Shown here piece by piece: positions 26,339-36,373 of a stretch of 64,000 nt of DNA. The stretch is from Chryseobacterium sp. T16E-39 (GTDB lineage Bacteria; Bacteroidota; Bacteroidia; Flavobacteriales; Weeksellaceae). Both the position numbers and the translations under genes were made by a program. Every line of letters begins with the position of its first letter. Position 1 is the first letter of the stretch. The stretch spans positions 1,302,001 to 1,366,000 of the forward strand of contig NZ_CP022282.1 in assembly GCF_002216065.1 (NCBI RefSeq), in the 5' to 3' direction. The notes beneath the pieces are model-generated. The model searched no databases, was not told where the DNA came from, and saw only the letters and a list, made by a program, of their open reading frames with translations.

Positions 26339-27820
26339 TTATACCCAATTATGCCCTTGTCTTTCAACCAAAGAAATACTGTCATCTGGTCCCCAGCTTT
26401 CGGCCTTGTAATTAGGGAAAGACAAATCTTTATTATTTTCCCAGGCTTCCTGTATGGTGGTGACCACATCCCAGGCTTCTTCCACCTGATCAGAACGCAT
26501 AAATAAGGTAAGATCTCCTATAAGAGCATCCAACAGTAAAGTTTCATAAGCTTCAGGGGTATCTTCCTGGCAGACAAAATAATCAAAGATCATTTCAACG
26601 GGTTGTAAAACCAATGAAAGACCCGGTTTTTTCGTCATAAACTGCAGTCTGATATCCATCAATGGCTGAATATTGATGATGAGCCTGTTGGCAGATAAAA
26701 GATGCGGGGTATCTGAAAAAGTAGAATGAGGAAGCGCTTTAAACTGAATAGTAATATAAGAATGCTTTTCTTTCATTTTCTTCCCTGTACGAACGTAAAA
26801 AGGAACATCCTGCCATCTTTCGTTATCCAGATAAAATTTTACAGCGGCAAAGGTTTCCGTATTGGAATCTTTAGCAATCCCATCTTCCTGGCGATAACCT
26901 TTCGTCTCCACTCCGTTCACTATATTTTTCCCATACTGACCTCTTACCGCATAATGGTCAACCTGATCAGATGAAATTCTACGAATCGATTTAAGGACAT
27001 CTACTTTGCGATCCCTTATCTCTCCTGATTCCAATGACGCAGGGGGTTCCATAGCCACCATACACAGAATCTGCAATAAGTGATTCTGAACCATATCCCG
27101 CAATGCTCCGGTCTGCTCATAAAAAGCTCCCCTCGTTTCAACTCCTACCTCCTCGGCAACTGTAATCTGCACTGATTCTATGTATTTGCGATCCCATAAA
27201 GGTTCAAAAATAGAATTTCCAAATCTAAATGCCAGGATATTCTGCACCGTTTCTTTTCCCAGATAATGGTCGATACGATAGATCTGTTCTTCTTCAAACG
27301 TTTGTGCCAGAAGGCTGTTGAGTTCGATTGCAGATTGCTTATTGTAACCAAAAGGTTTTTCAATAATGATACGGTCCTTTTTGGCATCAGCTGCCAATGA
27401 CGTATTTTTAATATGATTGGAAATCGTAGAAATGAAATTAGGGCCAATTGACAGGTAAAATAACCTGTTTGCTCTCACTCCATATACTTTGTCGAAAACC
27501 TGTAATTTTTGATGCAGAGCCTCATACGAAGCTTCTTCATCCAATTGATGCTGAAAATAGGTAATATGAGCCTGAAAACCTGCCCAATCTTCAGAAGTTA
27601 CTTTCTTTCTGGAGAAATGCTCAAGGTTTTCTTTGATATAAGCTCTAAAATGCTCATCGGTATTTTCTGCTCTTCCCAATGCTATAATATTAAAGCCTTT
27701 GGGCATTCTGCCATCAATATATAAATTATAAAACGCAGGAAAAAGTTTTCTTTTTGCCAGATCTCCTGTAGCACCAAAAATAATGATTGTCGTTGGCTGC
27801 AAGATTTTATTGTCGTTCAT
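26339..27820 (-). CDS. zwf: Glucose-6-phosphate 1-dehydrogenase
   Basis: 493 residues from Met at 27820. The NADP-binding FGATGDLAKRKLFPAFY at the N-terminus, the substrate motif YRIDHYLGKETVQNILAFRF and the C-terminal half are complete. It oxidises glucose 6-phosphate to 6-phosphogluconolactone and makes NADPH. The long-start alternative at 27853 overlaps gnd by 22 bases and adds 11 unconserved residues. Tightly packed between gnd and pgl, so one transcript is likely. Confidence 0.96.
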   Translation of the reverse strand: MNDNKILQPTTIIIFGATGDLAKRKLFPAFYNLYIDGRMPKGFNIIALGRAENTDEHFRAYIKENLEHFSRKKVTSEDWAGFQAHITYFQHQLDEEASYEALHQKLQVFDKVYGVRANRLFYLSIGPNFISTISNHIKNTSLAADAKKDRIIIEKPFGYNKQSAIELNSLLAQTFEEEQIYRIDHYLGKETVQNILAFRFGNSIFEPLWDRKYIESVQITVAEEVGVETRGAFYEQTGALRDMVQNHLLQILCMVAMEPPASLESGEIRDRKVDVLKSIRRISSDQVDHYAVRGQYGKNIVNGVETKGYRQEDGIAKDSNTETFAAVKFYLDNERWQDVPFYVRTGKKMKEKHSYITIQFKALPHSTFSDTPHLLSANRLIINIQPLMDIRLQFMTKKPGLSLVLQPVEMIFDYFVCQEDTPEAYETLLLDALIGDLTLFMRSDQVEEAWDVVTTIQEAWENNKDLSFPNYKAESWGPDDSISLVERQGHNWV

Positions 27821-27831
27821 TTTTCCCAATT

Positions 27832-29250
27832 TTATTGATTTACATTTTGCCATGAAGTATGAAAAACACCTTCTCTATCGATTCGCTGATAGGTATGTGC
27901 TCCAAAATAGTCACGTTGAGCCTGGATGAGATTTACCGGCAGGGATTCCGTTGTATACGCATCGAAATATCCTAAAGCAGTTTGAAGTCCCAGGCTTGGA
28001 ATTCCATTTGAAACAGCAAAGGCAGCCACTTTCCGTAATGATGCGATTTTTCCTTTAACGATCACAGAAATATCCTTGTCAAGTAAGATATTAGAAAGAT
28101 CAGGATCCCTGGTATATGCCGAATAAAATTTTTCCAATAACACAGAACGAATAATACAACCGCCTCTCCAAATTTTCACCACATCCTTTAATGGAATTTC
28201 AAAACCGTATTCTTGAGACGCTTTAACCAATAAAGCCAATCCTTGTGCGTAGCTGATCAGGGTTGCTAAATAAAGAGCATCCCCAACTTCGCGGATGAAT
28301 CCATCAATATCTTCCGGGCTCATCATTTCCTTTCCGGAATACAGCTGAGAAGCCTGAACCCGCTCTTCCTTATAAGCAGATAAAATCCTTGATGTAACTG
28401 CAATATCGATCGTTGGAATAGAAACACCAATTTCCATAGCCTGCTCAGAAGTCCATTTTCCGGTTCCTTTTGCTCCGGCTTTATCCAGGATCTGATCCAC
28501 AAGATAACCTTCCGTCAGTGAATCTTTCTGTTGGAAAATGTCTCGGGTGATCTCAATTAAAAAAGAGTTCATTTCACCATTATTCCATTCTTTAAAAACT
28601 TCATATAGCTGATCATTATTCAGATTCGCTCCTTTTTTCAGCAAATCATAAGCTTCACTGATGAGTTGCATAATGGCATATTCAATTCCGTTGTGCACCA
28701 TTTTCACATAGTTTCCGGCAGAACCTTTTCCCATATATGCTGTGCAGGCTTCGTTATCCACCTTTGCAGAAATGGCTTCAAGCATTGGTTTAAGAAGATG
28801 AAAAGCTTCTAAATCTCCACCCGGCATAATACTCGGTCCTGTTCTTGCTCCTTTTTCGCCCCCGGAAACCCCCATTCCCATAAAATGCAGACCATTTGAG
28901 GCCAGATCAGCAATACGCCTGTTTGTATCTTCAAAATAAGAATTACCCGCATCAATAACGATATCACCTTTACTTAAAAGTGGTTTAATGCTTTCAAGAA
29001 CAGCATCTACAGGTTTACCTGCAGGTACCATAAGAATAATTTTTCTTGGTGTTTCTAATGCAGATACAAAATCTTCTAATGAGCCTGTACCTTTTATTTT
29101 CATTTTTGAGTTTGCTCCTTCGTGCAGATCTTTTACCTTCTCTTCATCAAGGTCAAATCCTGCAATTGAAAAACCATTATCAGCAATATTATAAAGAAGA
29201 TTTCTCCCCATTACGCCAAGGCCAACCATCCCGTAACTATATCCTTCCAT
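27832..29250 (-). CDS. gnd: 6-phosphogluconate dehydrogenase (decarboxylating)
   Basis: 472 residues from Met at 29250. The NADP-binding start GMVGLGVMGRNLLYNIADNG, the signature ISEAYDLLKKGANL region, MGVSGGEKGARTGPSIMPGG, the catalytic MVHNGIEYAIMQ and the C-terminal dimer tail (YQRIDREGVFHTSW) are all visible. It converts 6-phosphogluconate to ribulose 5-phosphate with CO2 and NADPH. It is the first gene of the operon, so the promoter should lie in 29251-29400. Confidence 0.96.
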   Translation of the reverse strand: MEGYSYGMVGLGVMGRNLLYNIADNGFSIAGFDLDEEKVKDLHEGANSKMKIKGTGSLEDFVSALETPRKIILMVPAGKPVDAVLESIKPLLSKGDIVIDAGNSYFEDTNRRIADLASNGLHFMGMGVSGGEKGARTGPSIMPGGDLEAFHLLKPMLEAISAKVDNEACTAYMGKGSAGNYVKMVHNGIEYAIMQLISEAYDLLKKGANLNNDQLYEVFKEWNNGEMNSFLIEITRDIFQQKDSLTEGYLVDQILDKAGAKGTGKWTSEQAMEIGVSIPTIDIAVTSRILSAYKEERVQASQLYSGKEMMSPEDIDGFIREVGDALYLATLISYAQGLALLVKASQEYGFEIPLKDVVKIWRGGCIIRSVLLEKFYSAYTRDPDLSNILLDKDISVIVKGKIASLRKVAAFAVSNGIPSLGLQTALGYFDAYTTESLPVNLIQAQRDYFGAHTYQRIDREGVFHTSWQNVNQ

Positions 29251-29609
29251 TGTATTGGTATTAATATGAATTTTATTATACAAAGAATAAATTTACGCAA
29301 AGCCCATGAAGAAAAAAATAAAAGTCAAAAAAAATTCCCCTGATTTAATACATGTCACTCATTTGTTCTTGATATTCAGTCTATCTTTTTTTTAAATAAA
29401 AAAAAATGACTCAATTCAGAATTTTATACAATCACGATCCAGACTATTTAATTACCCCGTATGTAATTCAGTACATGGTGAATAAGTATAAAATTCCGCT
29501 GTATTATATTGGTAATAACTGAATAATCGCTTATAATTATGAAAATAATCTATCAAAAAATAACTGCTATTTTGTACAATTAAGTATATATTTGCCAAAA
29601 TTTAAATTC
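29251..29609. other. Intergenic region with a possible 38-codon gene
   Basis: It contains the gnd upstream region, a possible short gene (29406-29522) and the promoter of the following gene: -7 box TATATTTG at 29587-29594. Nothing else is recognised. Confidence 0.4.
29406..29522 (+). CDS. Possible 38-residue protein
   Basis: ATG at 29406 opens a 38-codon frame with natural-looking composition (MTQFRILYNHDPDYL ... YMVNKYKIPLYYIG). Codon use fits the neighbourhood. There is no domain and no clear ribosome-binding site, so this is a weak call. Confidence 0.3.
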   Translation: MTQFRILYNHDPDYLITPYVIQYMVNKYKIPLYYIGNN

Positions 29610-29969
29610 ATGAACTATAAACTTGCGCTTAATACGCAGGAGCCTAACTCTAATATTGTATTTAATACAATTGTATTTGATGCCTTCAAGATCAATATAG
29701 TTGAGAGGTATGCTGGATCAATGAATTCTAGACCAAAACTATGTGAGGTTTTGTTTAAAGTAAGAACTTTAGATGATGACATCATTAAAAGAAGAGATGG
29801 TAATATAAGGGTAAAAATTAAAGGTGATGAGTTTGATGCCTATTTAAAGCTAACCCTGAAATTGAATTCTTATGAATACAAAAACAAACTAATCAACAGA
29901 AAAGATGCTGAACAGGATTATGTTCATTTTATTCTGAGTTTGGTAATTGCTAATTATAATCTCAATTAG
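29610..29969 (+). CDS. Hypothetical protein
   Basis: 119 residues. A TTG at 29592 would add six residues but lies inside the -7 box (29587-29594), so the ATG at 29610 is used. Soluble, mixed alpha/beta, no signal peptide (NTIVFDAFKINIVERYAGS; KIKGDEFDAYLKLTLKLNS). No family is recognised, and it is not obviously part of an operon. Confidence 0.6.
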   Translation: MNYKLALNTQEPNSNIVFNTIVFDAFKINIVERYAGSMNSRPKLCEVLFKVRTLDDDIIKRRDGNIRVKIKGDEFDAYLKLTLKLNSYEYKNKLINRKDAEQDYVHFILSLVIANYNLN

Positions 29970-30415
29970 TTTACTTTTTTTAATTAAAAGTTTCCCGGAA
30001 TTTCTGGTAAACGCGAACTGAAATACAAGTATTAAAGTTCCTAAAATTAAATAAAGTTCTGAAAGTCCGGAATTCTTAAGTCCCAATTTGCGTTGTTAAT
30101 TATATTCGATTCCCCAATCGATTACTGTTTCATATATATGACAACAAAAAAAGAATCAAAATCTTTAAATTATTATCAAACAGGTTTTGCTTCTGGTTTT
30201 CGCCTGCCTATGTTTTTTCATTAGTGGGTAACGATTCTTCTTATCTTTAATCTAACAGGTTTCTCCTCAAAATATTTATGACCTTCGAAGATCATTTCAC
30301 CGTTTTTATGTATATAGAAGTCGATCTAAAACCATAGTAAACCTTCTTTTCCGGCTCATTTGATTTTAACAAACCATCTGTTTCCTTACATTTGTTAAAT
30401 CATAAATAAAAATAA
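29970..30415. other. Intergenic region, promoter of AraC-like gene
   Basis: 446 bases with no supported gene. A -7 box TACATTTG occurs at 30387-30394, 22 bases before the GTG start of the next gene, with a TTG at 30360-30362 at a slightly long spacing. I see nothing else. Confidence 0.45.
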
Positions 30416-31504
30416 GTGGAAAAAAATATTGATTTGATTGCCAACTTTGGAAAATTAGTCGTTTTTCTAATGGTACTATTTTCTGTTTTTCTCTTTACAG
30501 TTAAAAGCAATAAGAGACTAGCCAATCAATTGTTTGCTTTGTTTATTCTGTTGACAGCATTTGACTTTACCGGTTTTTTTCTGGGCAAAGCGCTGGACGA
30601 CTACCCCACTATTCAGATCTTAAAAACGTCATCCTCTTTATTACAAATGCCTTTATTCTATCTGTATGTACTGGCGACTTGTTATTCTGATTTTAAGCTA
30701 AGCCCTAAACATCTTATCCACGCTGTATTATTCTTTTTGTTTGTCATCATTTTCAGTGTTACTTATATTTCTGATAAAAGTTTATCGTTATTTACCATCA
30801 TAGGGGAAATACAGTATTACGTGTATATTATTTTTATATTTTTCAGTTTAAAAAAATACAAGACAGTGTATTTGGAAAATTATTCCAATAACGATAACAG
30901 TACTTATAAATGGCTGTTCCAGATCACCTTGTTTTTTTTCTTTGCTCATCTTTTTGTATTGATAAAACTCGCTCTTTTATATTCCGGAAAAGATCAGAAT
31001 CTGCTACAAAACATGTATATCGTGATCAGTACTGTTGCTTTATTTACGATATGCTGGTTTGTATTAAAAGCTTTGTACAACCCCCATCTTTTTACAGGTG
31101 TCACTACTACCCTCGAGCCTATTGAATCTGCGCTTGAAAAAACCAAAATAAAAAGTGAAAGAAAGGAAATATCCGATGAATCCGCAGTCAGACTTATTTC
31201 TTATATGGAAAACAACAAGCCTTATCTTGATTTTGACCTGACCTTACAAAAATTGGCAGCTCAGATGGATTTACCTGAAAAAGAATTGTCGATACTTATC
31301 AATCAAAAAATAGGAAAGCATTTTTTTGATTTCATCAATGAATATCGGATTGAAGATGCCAAAATACTTTTAAAGGATCAACCTGAACTAACGGTCCTTG
31401 AAATCCTGTATGAGGTAGGTTTTAATTCTAAATCATCCTTTTACACCGCCTTTAAAAAAGAAACGGGAATTACACCATCAAACTACAGAAAATCAGCCTT
31501 TTAA
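30416..31504 (+). CDS. Membrane-bound AraC-type regulator
   Basis: 362 residues, GTG start supported by the promoter 22 bases upstream. The N-terminal 230 residues form about seven hydrophobic helices (first LVVFLMVLFSVFLFTV; last ISTVALFTICWFVLKAL). The C-terminal AraC HTH (about 262-360) contains LTLQKLAAQMDLPEKELS and VGFNSKSSFYTAFKKETGITP. Such integral-membrane AraC proteins are common in Bacteroidetes and probably sense an envelope signal. The serine hydrolase gene follows 118 bases downstream and may be its target. Confidence 0.85.
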   Translation: MEKNIDLIANFGKLVVFLMVLFSVFLFTVKSNKRLANQLFALFILLTAFDFTGFFLGKALDDYPTIQILKTSSSLLQMPLFYLYVLATCYSDFKLSPKHLIHAVLFFLFVIIFSVTYISDKSLSLFTIIGEIQYYVYIIFIFFSLKKYKTVYLENYSNNDNSTYKWLFQITLFFFFAHLFVLIKLALLYSGKDQNLLQNMYIVISTVALFTICWFVLKALYNPHLFTGVTTTLEPIESALEKTKIKSERKEISDESAVRLISYMENNKPYLDFDLTLQKLAAQMDLPEKELSILINQKIGKHFFDFINEYRIEDAKILLKDQPELTVLEILYEVGFNSKSSFYTAFKKETGITPSNYRKSAF

Positions 31505-31509
31505 ATAAT

Positions 31510-31556
31510 GTCCGACTTTTAATCGGACTCTTTAATTGGCACTAATGAGTCCGACT
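31510..31556. promoter_or_regulatory. Inverted and direct GTCCGAC repeats before serine hydrolase gene
   Basis: GTCCGACT occurs at 31510-31517 and 31549-31556. The inverted pair TCGGACTC (31523-31530) and GAGTCCGA (31547-31554) forms perfect 8-bp arms 16 bases apart. The left repeat plus TCGGAC also makes a short hairpin, possibly a weak terminator for the AraC-type gene. This could be an operator between regulator and hydrolase. Confidence 0.35.
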
Positions 31557-31622
31557 ACCGATACCCGGACTTTTATGATCTATTAAAATTTCAACTTTGT
31601 TTCAAATTAAATTTTGAATCAA

Positions 31623-33278
31623 ATGAAACATTTATTTCAGGTTACATCAATTCTTGCTTTTACACTTTTTTATAGTTTATTTTCTGCTCAAAGCGCAGAC
31701 AGGGTACAGCAATTCCATAAAGTAGATTCTTTATTAAATCACTACTATCAAAAAAGTAATCCCGGAATTGCCCTGGCCATTATTGAAAAAGGGAAAACCA
31801 TTTATATGAATCAAAAAGGTATTTCAAACATGGAATATAAGATCCCTATTACTGATTCTACCGCTTTTCATATTGCTTCTGTCTCCAAACAATTTACAGC
31901 TTTTCTTGCCGTTTCATTAGAAAAAGAAGGCAAACTTTCATTAGATGATGATATAAGAAAATATTTACCGGAATTGAAAGGTTTACCCTATAAAATAAAG
32001 CTTCGCCAACTGGCCAATCATACCCACGGACTACCCAATTTATATGAATTAGCCCAACTCAGAGGTATAGAACCCGGTGATAAAATGACGCATAAAGAGG
32101 TGGTAGACATGCTATTGCACATCAAGCAGGTTAATTTTAAACCAGGTGAAAAATACGAATACAACAATACAGGCTTTGTTTTGCTTGCCGAAATTATCGA
32201 ACGGGTATGTGGGAAGCCATTCCAGGAGGTATTAAAAGATAAAGTTTTTATACCATTGAAAATGAACAATAGCCTAGCCGTCAACACCCCTTCACTGATC
32301 GTTAAAAACAAAGCCTATTCTTATCGCCTAAACAAAGGAAAGTATGACAATTACGCATTTAACATCATGGCAAACGGTTCCTCGGGGGTTAGTACCACCA
32401 TTAAAGACCTGAGTAAATGGGTAATCCATCATCAGTACCCATCTCCAAGAGACAAGGAAATTTTAGACGAAATGCAACAACCTACCCTACTCAATTCAGG
32501 AGAGGTCATCCCATACGGTTTGGGATTAGAATCTAAAAATTATAAAGGTCTTGGCATCGTTTTCCATGGTGGTGGAGATGCGGGCTATCGCTCCTATATT
32601 TTAAATGTCCCGAAATATAAATTTTCCATTGTAATACTGGGAAATAATAATGATTTTAAACCATTTGAATTTGTTTATGAAATTCTCGATTTATATTTAA
32701 AAGAATATGAAAAAGAACCTTCACTACCCCTAAAAACGACTTACACGACACAGGAACTCAAGGCTTTTCAAGGTACCTACGAAATGTTTCCAGGATCATT
32801 TTTTACTATACTGGCGGAAAACAATTCACTTTATTACCAGCCATTTGGTTCAGAGAATAAAATGGAGTTACCCGCCATTGGAAATGATCGTTTTGCAAAT
32901 CCTCCTTTGCCAATCAGCTATTTTTCATTTGGTAAAAATACCTGCGACTTCCATATCGCCGATTTTAAATATCAAGGCAAAAAAGTACAGGTAGATCTTC
33001 CAAAGGCTAATGAAATAAATTTAGCTTCTTTTGTTGGAATTTACAAAAATGAAGAATTTAATACAGAATATGAATTGGTTTTGGAAAACGGTAAGTTGGT
33101 AGCGCACCACAGTCTTAATGAGGCTATTCTTCTACATCCGCTTACGAAGAGCAGCTTTTATTCAGACGAAGGATTTTTCGGAAAGCTTGTGTTTGCAAGT
33201 GACCCACATGGTAAGGTTACTCAATTCCTGTTATCAGGACAAAATTTAAAGGATATTACCTTTGTAAAACTTAGGTAA
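31623..33278 (+). CDS. Beta-lactamase-fold serine hydrolase (class C/PbpX type)
   Basis: 551 residues from ATG 31623; an in-frame TTG three codons earlier is less likely. A signal peptide (MKHLFQVTSILAFTLFYSLF plus SAQ) precedes a serine hydrolase domain with ASVSKQF (nucleophile Ser 86, Lys 89) and the second motif YNN (180-182); a VFHGGGDAG segment fits the third (HGG-type) motif. A C-terminal lipocalin-like region of about 150 residues follows, as in many Bacteroidetes relatives. Periplasmic peptidase or esterase activity is more likely than true beta-lactamase activity. Confidence 0.88.
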   Translation: MKHLFQVTSILAFTLFYSLFSAQSADRVQQFHKVDSLLNHYYQKSNPGIALAIIEKGKTIYMNQKGISNMEYKIPITDSTAFHIASVSKQFTAFLAVSLEKEGKLSLDDDIRKYLPELKGLPYKIKLRQLANHTHGLPNLYELAQLRGIEPGDKMTHKEVVDMLLHIKQVNFKPGEKYEYNNTGFVLLAEIIERVCGKPFQEVLKDKVFIPLKMNNSLAVNTPSLIVKNKAYSYRLNKGKYDNYAFNIMANGSSGVSTTIKDLSKWVIHHQYPSPRDKEILDEMQQPTLLNSGEVIPYGLGLESKNYKGLGIVFHGGGDAGYRSYILNVPKYKFSIVILGNNNDFKPFEFVYEILDLYLKEYEKEPSLPLKTTYTTQELKAFQGTYEMFPGSFFTILAENNSLYYQPFGSENKMELPAIGNDRFANPPLPISYFSFGKNTCDFHIADFKYQGKKVQVDLPKANEINLASFVGIYKNEEFNTEYELVLENGKLVAHHSLNEAILLHPLTKSSFYSDEGFFGKLVFASDPHGKVTQFLLSGQNLKDITFVKLR

Positions 33279-33454
33279 AATCTTCTGAACAATTCTTTTA
33301 TTAAACCAGTTCTGTATTTTAAATGATACCAATCTGTTGATAAGTTTTGCTTCTATATCCTATCAGTAAATTGAGAGATCTCATATTTATTGTTAGAAAA
33401 TGTAGAGGCATTACTTATAAACAATCTGAAATTGAAACTTATAAAAATCCCAAT

Positions 33455-34045
33455 TCATTCAATTTGATTCCCTAACCTCTTAAGGTACTCATTTCCTAAT
33501 GGTGAAATTTCATAACCCACCTGATGACTGATGGTTAAGCCAAGGTTCTTTAATTTGCGGATGTTCAATTTTAGCAAGTCTTTTTCAGATCCTGTCAAAG
33601 TTGCAATGCCAGCTGCGTGAAGGTGGGGATTTTCCTTTATGGCAGCTAAAACAGATTTTGTCCAGGCTCCCTGTTTACTAAACTGATCCATACGGTCCAG
33701 TTTTTTTGTCAGATCTGCAAACTGCTGTTCGGATAATTCCGCCTGTTCTCTCAATTCAATTCTAGGATCTTCGGAATGATAGCCAACCGTTATTTTAAAC
33801 AGCGTTCCGGTATTGTAATCCTTCAATGATTTCATTAATTCTTTTTTGTCTGTAAAGCCTGCATTTAAAGCATCTTTATCAGTTATATCATTTTCATTTA
33901 CCGCTTCAACGTTATGAATTTTAACCAAACCAATAGAAGTATGTAAAAGACTATCGCTATTTACCGTTGCCTTTTTCCAATTGCGAAATGCTAAGGTGAT
34001 ATCTCCTGATTTGATCCCTTTCAAATGTACTTCCTTGAATAACAT
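33455..34045 (-). CDS. ASCH/PUA-like domain protein
   Basis: 196 residues. The N-terminal 100 residues resemble an ASCH-type (PUA-like) RNA-binding fold (LFKEVHLKGIKSGDITLAFR followed by SIGLVKIHNVEAV). The rest is helical and charged, with a winged-helix-like end (LKNLGLTISHQVGYEISPLG). Cytoplasmic. The pairing suggests nucleic-acid binding, but no specific role can be given. Confidence 0.6.
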   Translation of the reverse strand: MLFKEVHLKGIKSGDITLAFRNWKKATVNSDSLLHTSIGLVKIHNVEAVNENDITDKDALNAGFTDKKELMKSLKDYNTGTLFKITVGYHSEDPRIELREQAELSEQQFADLTKKLDRMDQFSKQGAWTKSVLAAIKENPHLHAAGIATLTGSEKDLLKLNIRKLKNLGLTISHQVGYEISPLGNEYLKRLGNQIE

Positions 34046-34152
34046 ATTTAATTTTATTAGGCTAAATATACTTAAATAACATTTTAAAAGTTAAGATATT
34101 TCTTCATCGTAAGAGTGCAAATGAACTTATTTAACTATTGTTATATCATAAT

Positions 34153-34557
34153 TTAATGCTCTAAAGCTTTTACCAATCCAAGGGTATCTTCTAATAAAAT
34201 GTACTTGACAATCATTCCGTCAACGACAGTGATCTGAGTAAAAAAAATTGATTTGAAATTTTTTCCGGTTTTAAGCATATGGGTTTCAAAATTTCCTGAA
34301 CTAAGCACTACATTTCCTTCAATTGCAATATTATCAATCGAAGCAGAGACAGGCTCTGTACTTTGCCAAAGCAATTCAAAAAATTCTCTTACCTGACTAT
34401 AGGTTTTCCGATGCCCCAGCCAGGGAGCAATTGTTTCGTTACCCGGAACATACCAATCCAGTGTTTCAGGAATCAGGTTCATTATCATTTCAATATTACG
34501 CTCTCCTAACGCAGTGTAATATTTTGAGACTGTTTCGACAGGGGTTTTGCTTTTCAT
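34153..34557 (-). CDS. SnoaL-like (NTF2-fold) protein
   Basis: 134 residues from Met at 34557 (MKSKTPVETVSKYYTALGE); the longer frame adds 23 unlikely residues. Typical NTF2-like cone fold: a helical start, then IPETLDWYVPGNETIAPWLG, and the strand FKSIFFTQITVVDGMIVKY. Such proteins are small isomerases, dehydratases or binding proteins; here the ligand is unknown. It is followed upstream by a second NTF2-like gene, and both lie beside an AraC regulator. Confidence 0.75.
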   Translation of the reverse strand: MKSKTPVETVSKYYTALGERNIEMIMNLIPETLDWYVPGNETIAPWLGHRKTYSQVREFFELLWQSTEPVSASIDNIAIEGNVVLSSGNFETHMLKTGKNFKSIFFTQITVVDGMIVKYILLEDTLGLVKALEH

Positions 34558-34639
34558 ATATCTATTTGTTCTTTTATTAATAATATTTTTTAAGTGTACC
34601 AGATTCAATTTTTTAACCTGGTACACTTACAAGTTCATT

Positions 34640-35038
34640 TTAGCTTTTCCAAAACTGATCCTCCTGTATCAGGTCGGCAGAAAAAATTTCCACTTTTGAG
34701 ATTTTATTCTGCTCGATTGTATAAATATCAGTATTATAAACATCCAGTGTTTCACCGGAAACTTTCTCTCCGACCCAATGCAGCTGACATGCGATCCTGT
34801 TATTGTTGACACTTATGGAGTCAAAAGCTTTTAATTGTAAGGTATTGCCTGTAATTGCAAACATTTTGCCCACCATTTCAAATACTTCCTGCTGCGAATT
34901 CTTCTGACCAGAGATCTCATTATTTCCCGGCTGGTTCCATTGTACTTCAGGGTCCAGTAATGAACTTATTTTTTCAAGATCAATAAGTTTAACAGCTGTT
35001 AAAAATTCGGTCACGACTTGTTTTGGTTGATTTTCCAT
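34640..35038 (-). CDS. SnoaL-like (NTF2-fold) protein
   Basis: 132 residues, NTF2-like: VVTEFLTAVKLIDLEKISSL, LLDPEVQWNQPGN and ETLDVYNTDIYTIEQNKIS. It is a likely paralogue of the downstream neighbour at 34153-34557. It is divergent from the AraC regulator at 35188, and the 149-base gap between them should hold both promoters. Substrate unknown. Confidence 0.75.
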   Translation of the reverse strand: MENQPKQVVTEFLTAVKLIDLEKISSLLDPEVQWNQPGNNEISGQKNSQQEVFEMVGKMFAITGNTLQLKAFDSISVNNNRIACQLHWVGEKVSGETLDVYNTDIYTIEQNKISKVEIFSADLIQEDQFWKS

Positions 35039-35187
35039 ACTTTTTTTTATTTTTTTATCTACGTCAAAGTTCGCTGCTTTCCTAAAAATTTTAAATACCC
35101 CAAAACGACATTAAATGATCATTTCCCGCCAATTTTAATCCTTTACTCCCGGAATATTGATATTTTAGCGTATTGTAGTGATCTATC

Positions 35188-36216
35188 ATGGAAAACCAGT
35201 CTAAAATTTTCAGCTCAAAACTAATTAGCTATGCGGTTCAAAGAGATGTTTCTGCTGACCAGCTGATGCTTGCTTCAAATATCACCCTAAAGGAACTGAC
35301 AGACTTAAAAACGCCACTCAGCGATAAACAAATTGATGACCTTTGGTTGAATGCCATATCTATGACCAAGGATAGCATATTTGGTCTTCATCTTGGAGAA
35401 TCGTTACAACTACAGGCACTTGGAATCGTAGGAGAGATCATTAAAACAAGTAAAACTGTAGGTGAAGCTTTGACGAATGCAGCACCATTCGTCCATGTGA
35501 TCACCTCATCAGTGGAGCTCAGTATTTTAAAGGATGATGATCATTTTTCTATTGTCTTTATTCCCCTCAATCCTTTGTGGTATGAGCATATTGTGGATAT
35601 ACAAATAGTTGATCTTTTAATGGTTTTGGTTGTACATGAACTTAATGGACTATTGTTTAAAAAACTGTATCCCCGTTCAGTAAGTTTTGCCCGACCATTG
35701 GAGAACATAGAAGAGTATGAACGGGTCCTCCGGTGTCAACCGCAGGACAATGCGAAAATGAATCAAATTTCGTTTGACATTGCGTATTGGGATGAAAAAA
35801 TTATAACCACCAATCATGAACATCAGAAACTGCTTCTCAGCCAGTCACATCTTTGGCAAAATAATGATACTGCCAGGAAATTATTTAAAGACAAAGTGTA
35901 CAATTACATCCGTGCCAATTCTTATCTGAAAATGGTCACTCTGGACGACCTTGCAGGCAACTTCAACCTTAGTACACGTACTCTTCAGCGTAAATTAAAG
36001 AATGAAGAAATCAATTTTCAACAGCTCGCTGACGAAGCACGTAAAAACTTAGCCATCATGTATCTAAAAAATGACTCTTTCCAGATAACTGAGATATCGG
36101 GTATGCTTGGCTATAACGAGGTAAGCGCATTTATCCGGGCATTCAAACGATGGACAGGACTATCTCCTGCCAGCTATCAAAAGAATTTGAGCAAGCTTGC
36201 CATAGAGCCCGGATAA
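35188..36216 (+). CDS. AraC-family regulator with arabinose-binding-like N-terminal domain
   Basis: 342 residues. The N-terminal domain (about 20-205) is of the AraC_binding_2 / OruR type (TLKELTDLKTPLSDKQIDDL; IFGLHLGESLQLQALGIVG). The C-terminal HTH (about 235-335) has VTLDDLAGNFNLSTRTLQRK and MLGYNEVSAFIRAFKRWTGL. It is divergent from the SnoaL-like genes and probably controls them. Confidence 0.88.
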   Translation: MENQSKIFSSKLISYAVQRDVSADQLMLASNITLKELTDLKTPLSDKQIDDLWLNAISMTKDSIFGLHLGESLQLQALGIVGEIIKTSKTVGEALTNAAPFVHVITSSVELSILKDDDHFSIVFIPLNPLWYEHIVDIQIVDLLMVLVVHELNGLLFKKLYPRSVSFARPLENIEEYERVLRCQPQDNAKMNQISFDIAYWDEKIITTNHEHQKLLLSQSHLWQNNDTARKLFKDKVYNYIRANSYLKMVTLDDLAGNFNLSTRTLQRKLKNEEINFQQLADEARKNLAIMYLKNDSFQITEISGMLGYNEVSAFIRAFKRWTGLSPASYQKNLSKLAIEPG

Positions 36217-36345
36217 GGAATCTGAATCCTTGCTATTCTATGCATCCACATTCAATAAAAAAAGGAAAATCTGCCCTGTTAACTTTCCTGATTTTCTGTT
36301 AATAAAATTTGAAATAGTTTTTCATTAAGATCTGTCCTCTTTTGC

Positions 36346-36353
36346 TATATTTG
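36346..36353 (+). promoter_or_regulatory. -7 promoter box of the OmpA-family gene
   Basis: TATATTTG, matching the Bacteroidetes -7 consensus TAnnTTTG, 20 bases before the start codon. A -33 TTG at regular spacing is not clear. Confidence 0.45.
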
Positions 36354-36373
36354 ATCTTAAAAAAACGAACTAT

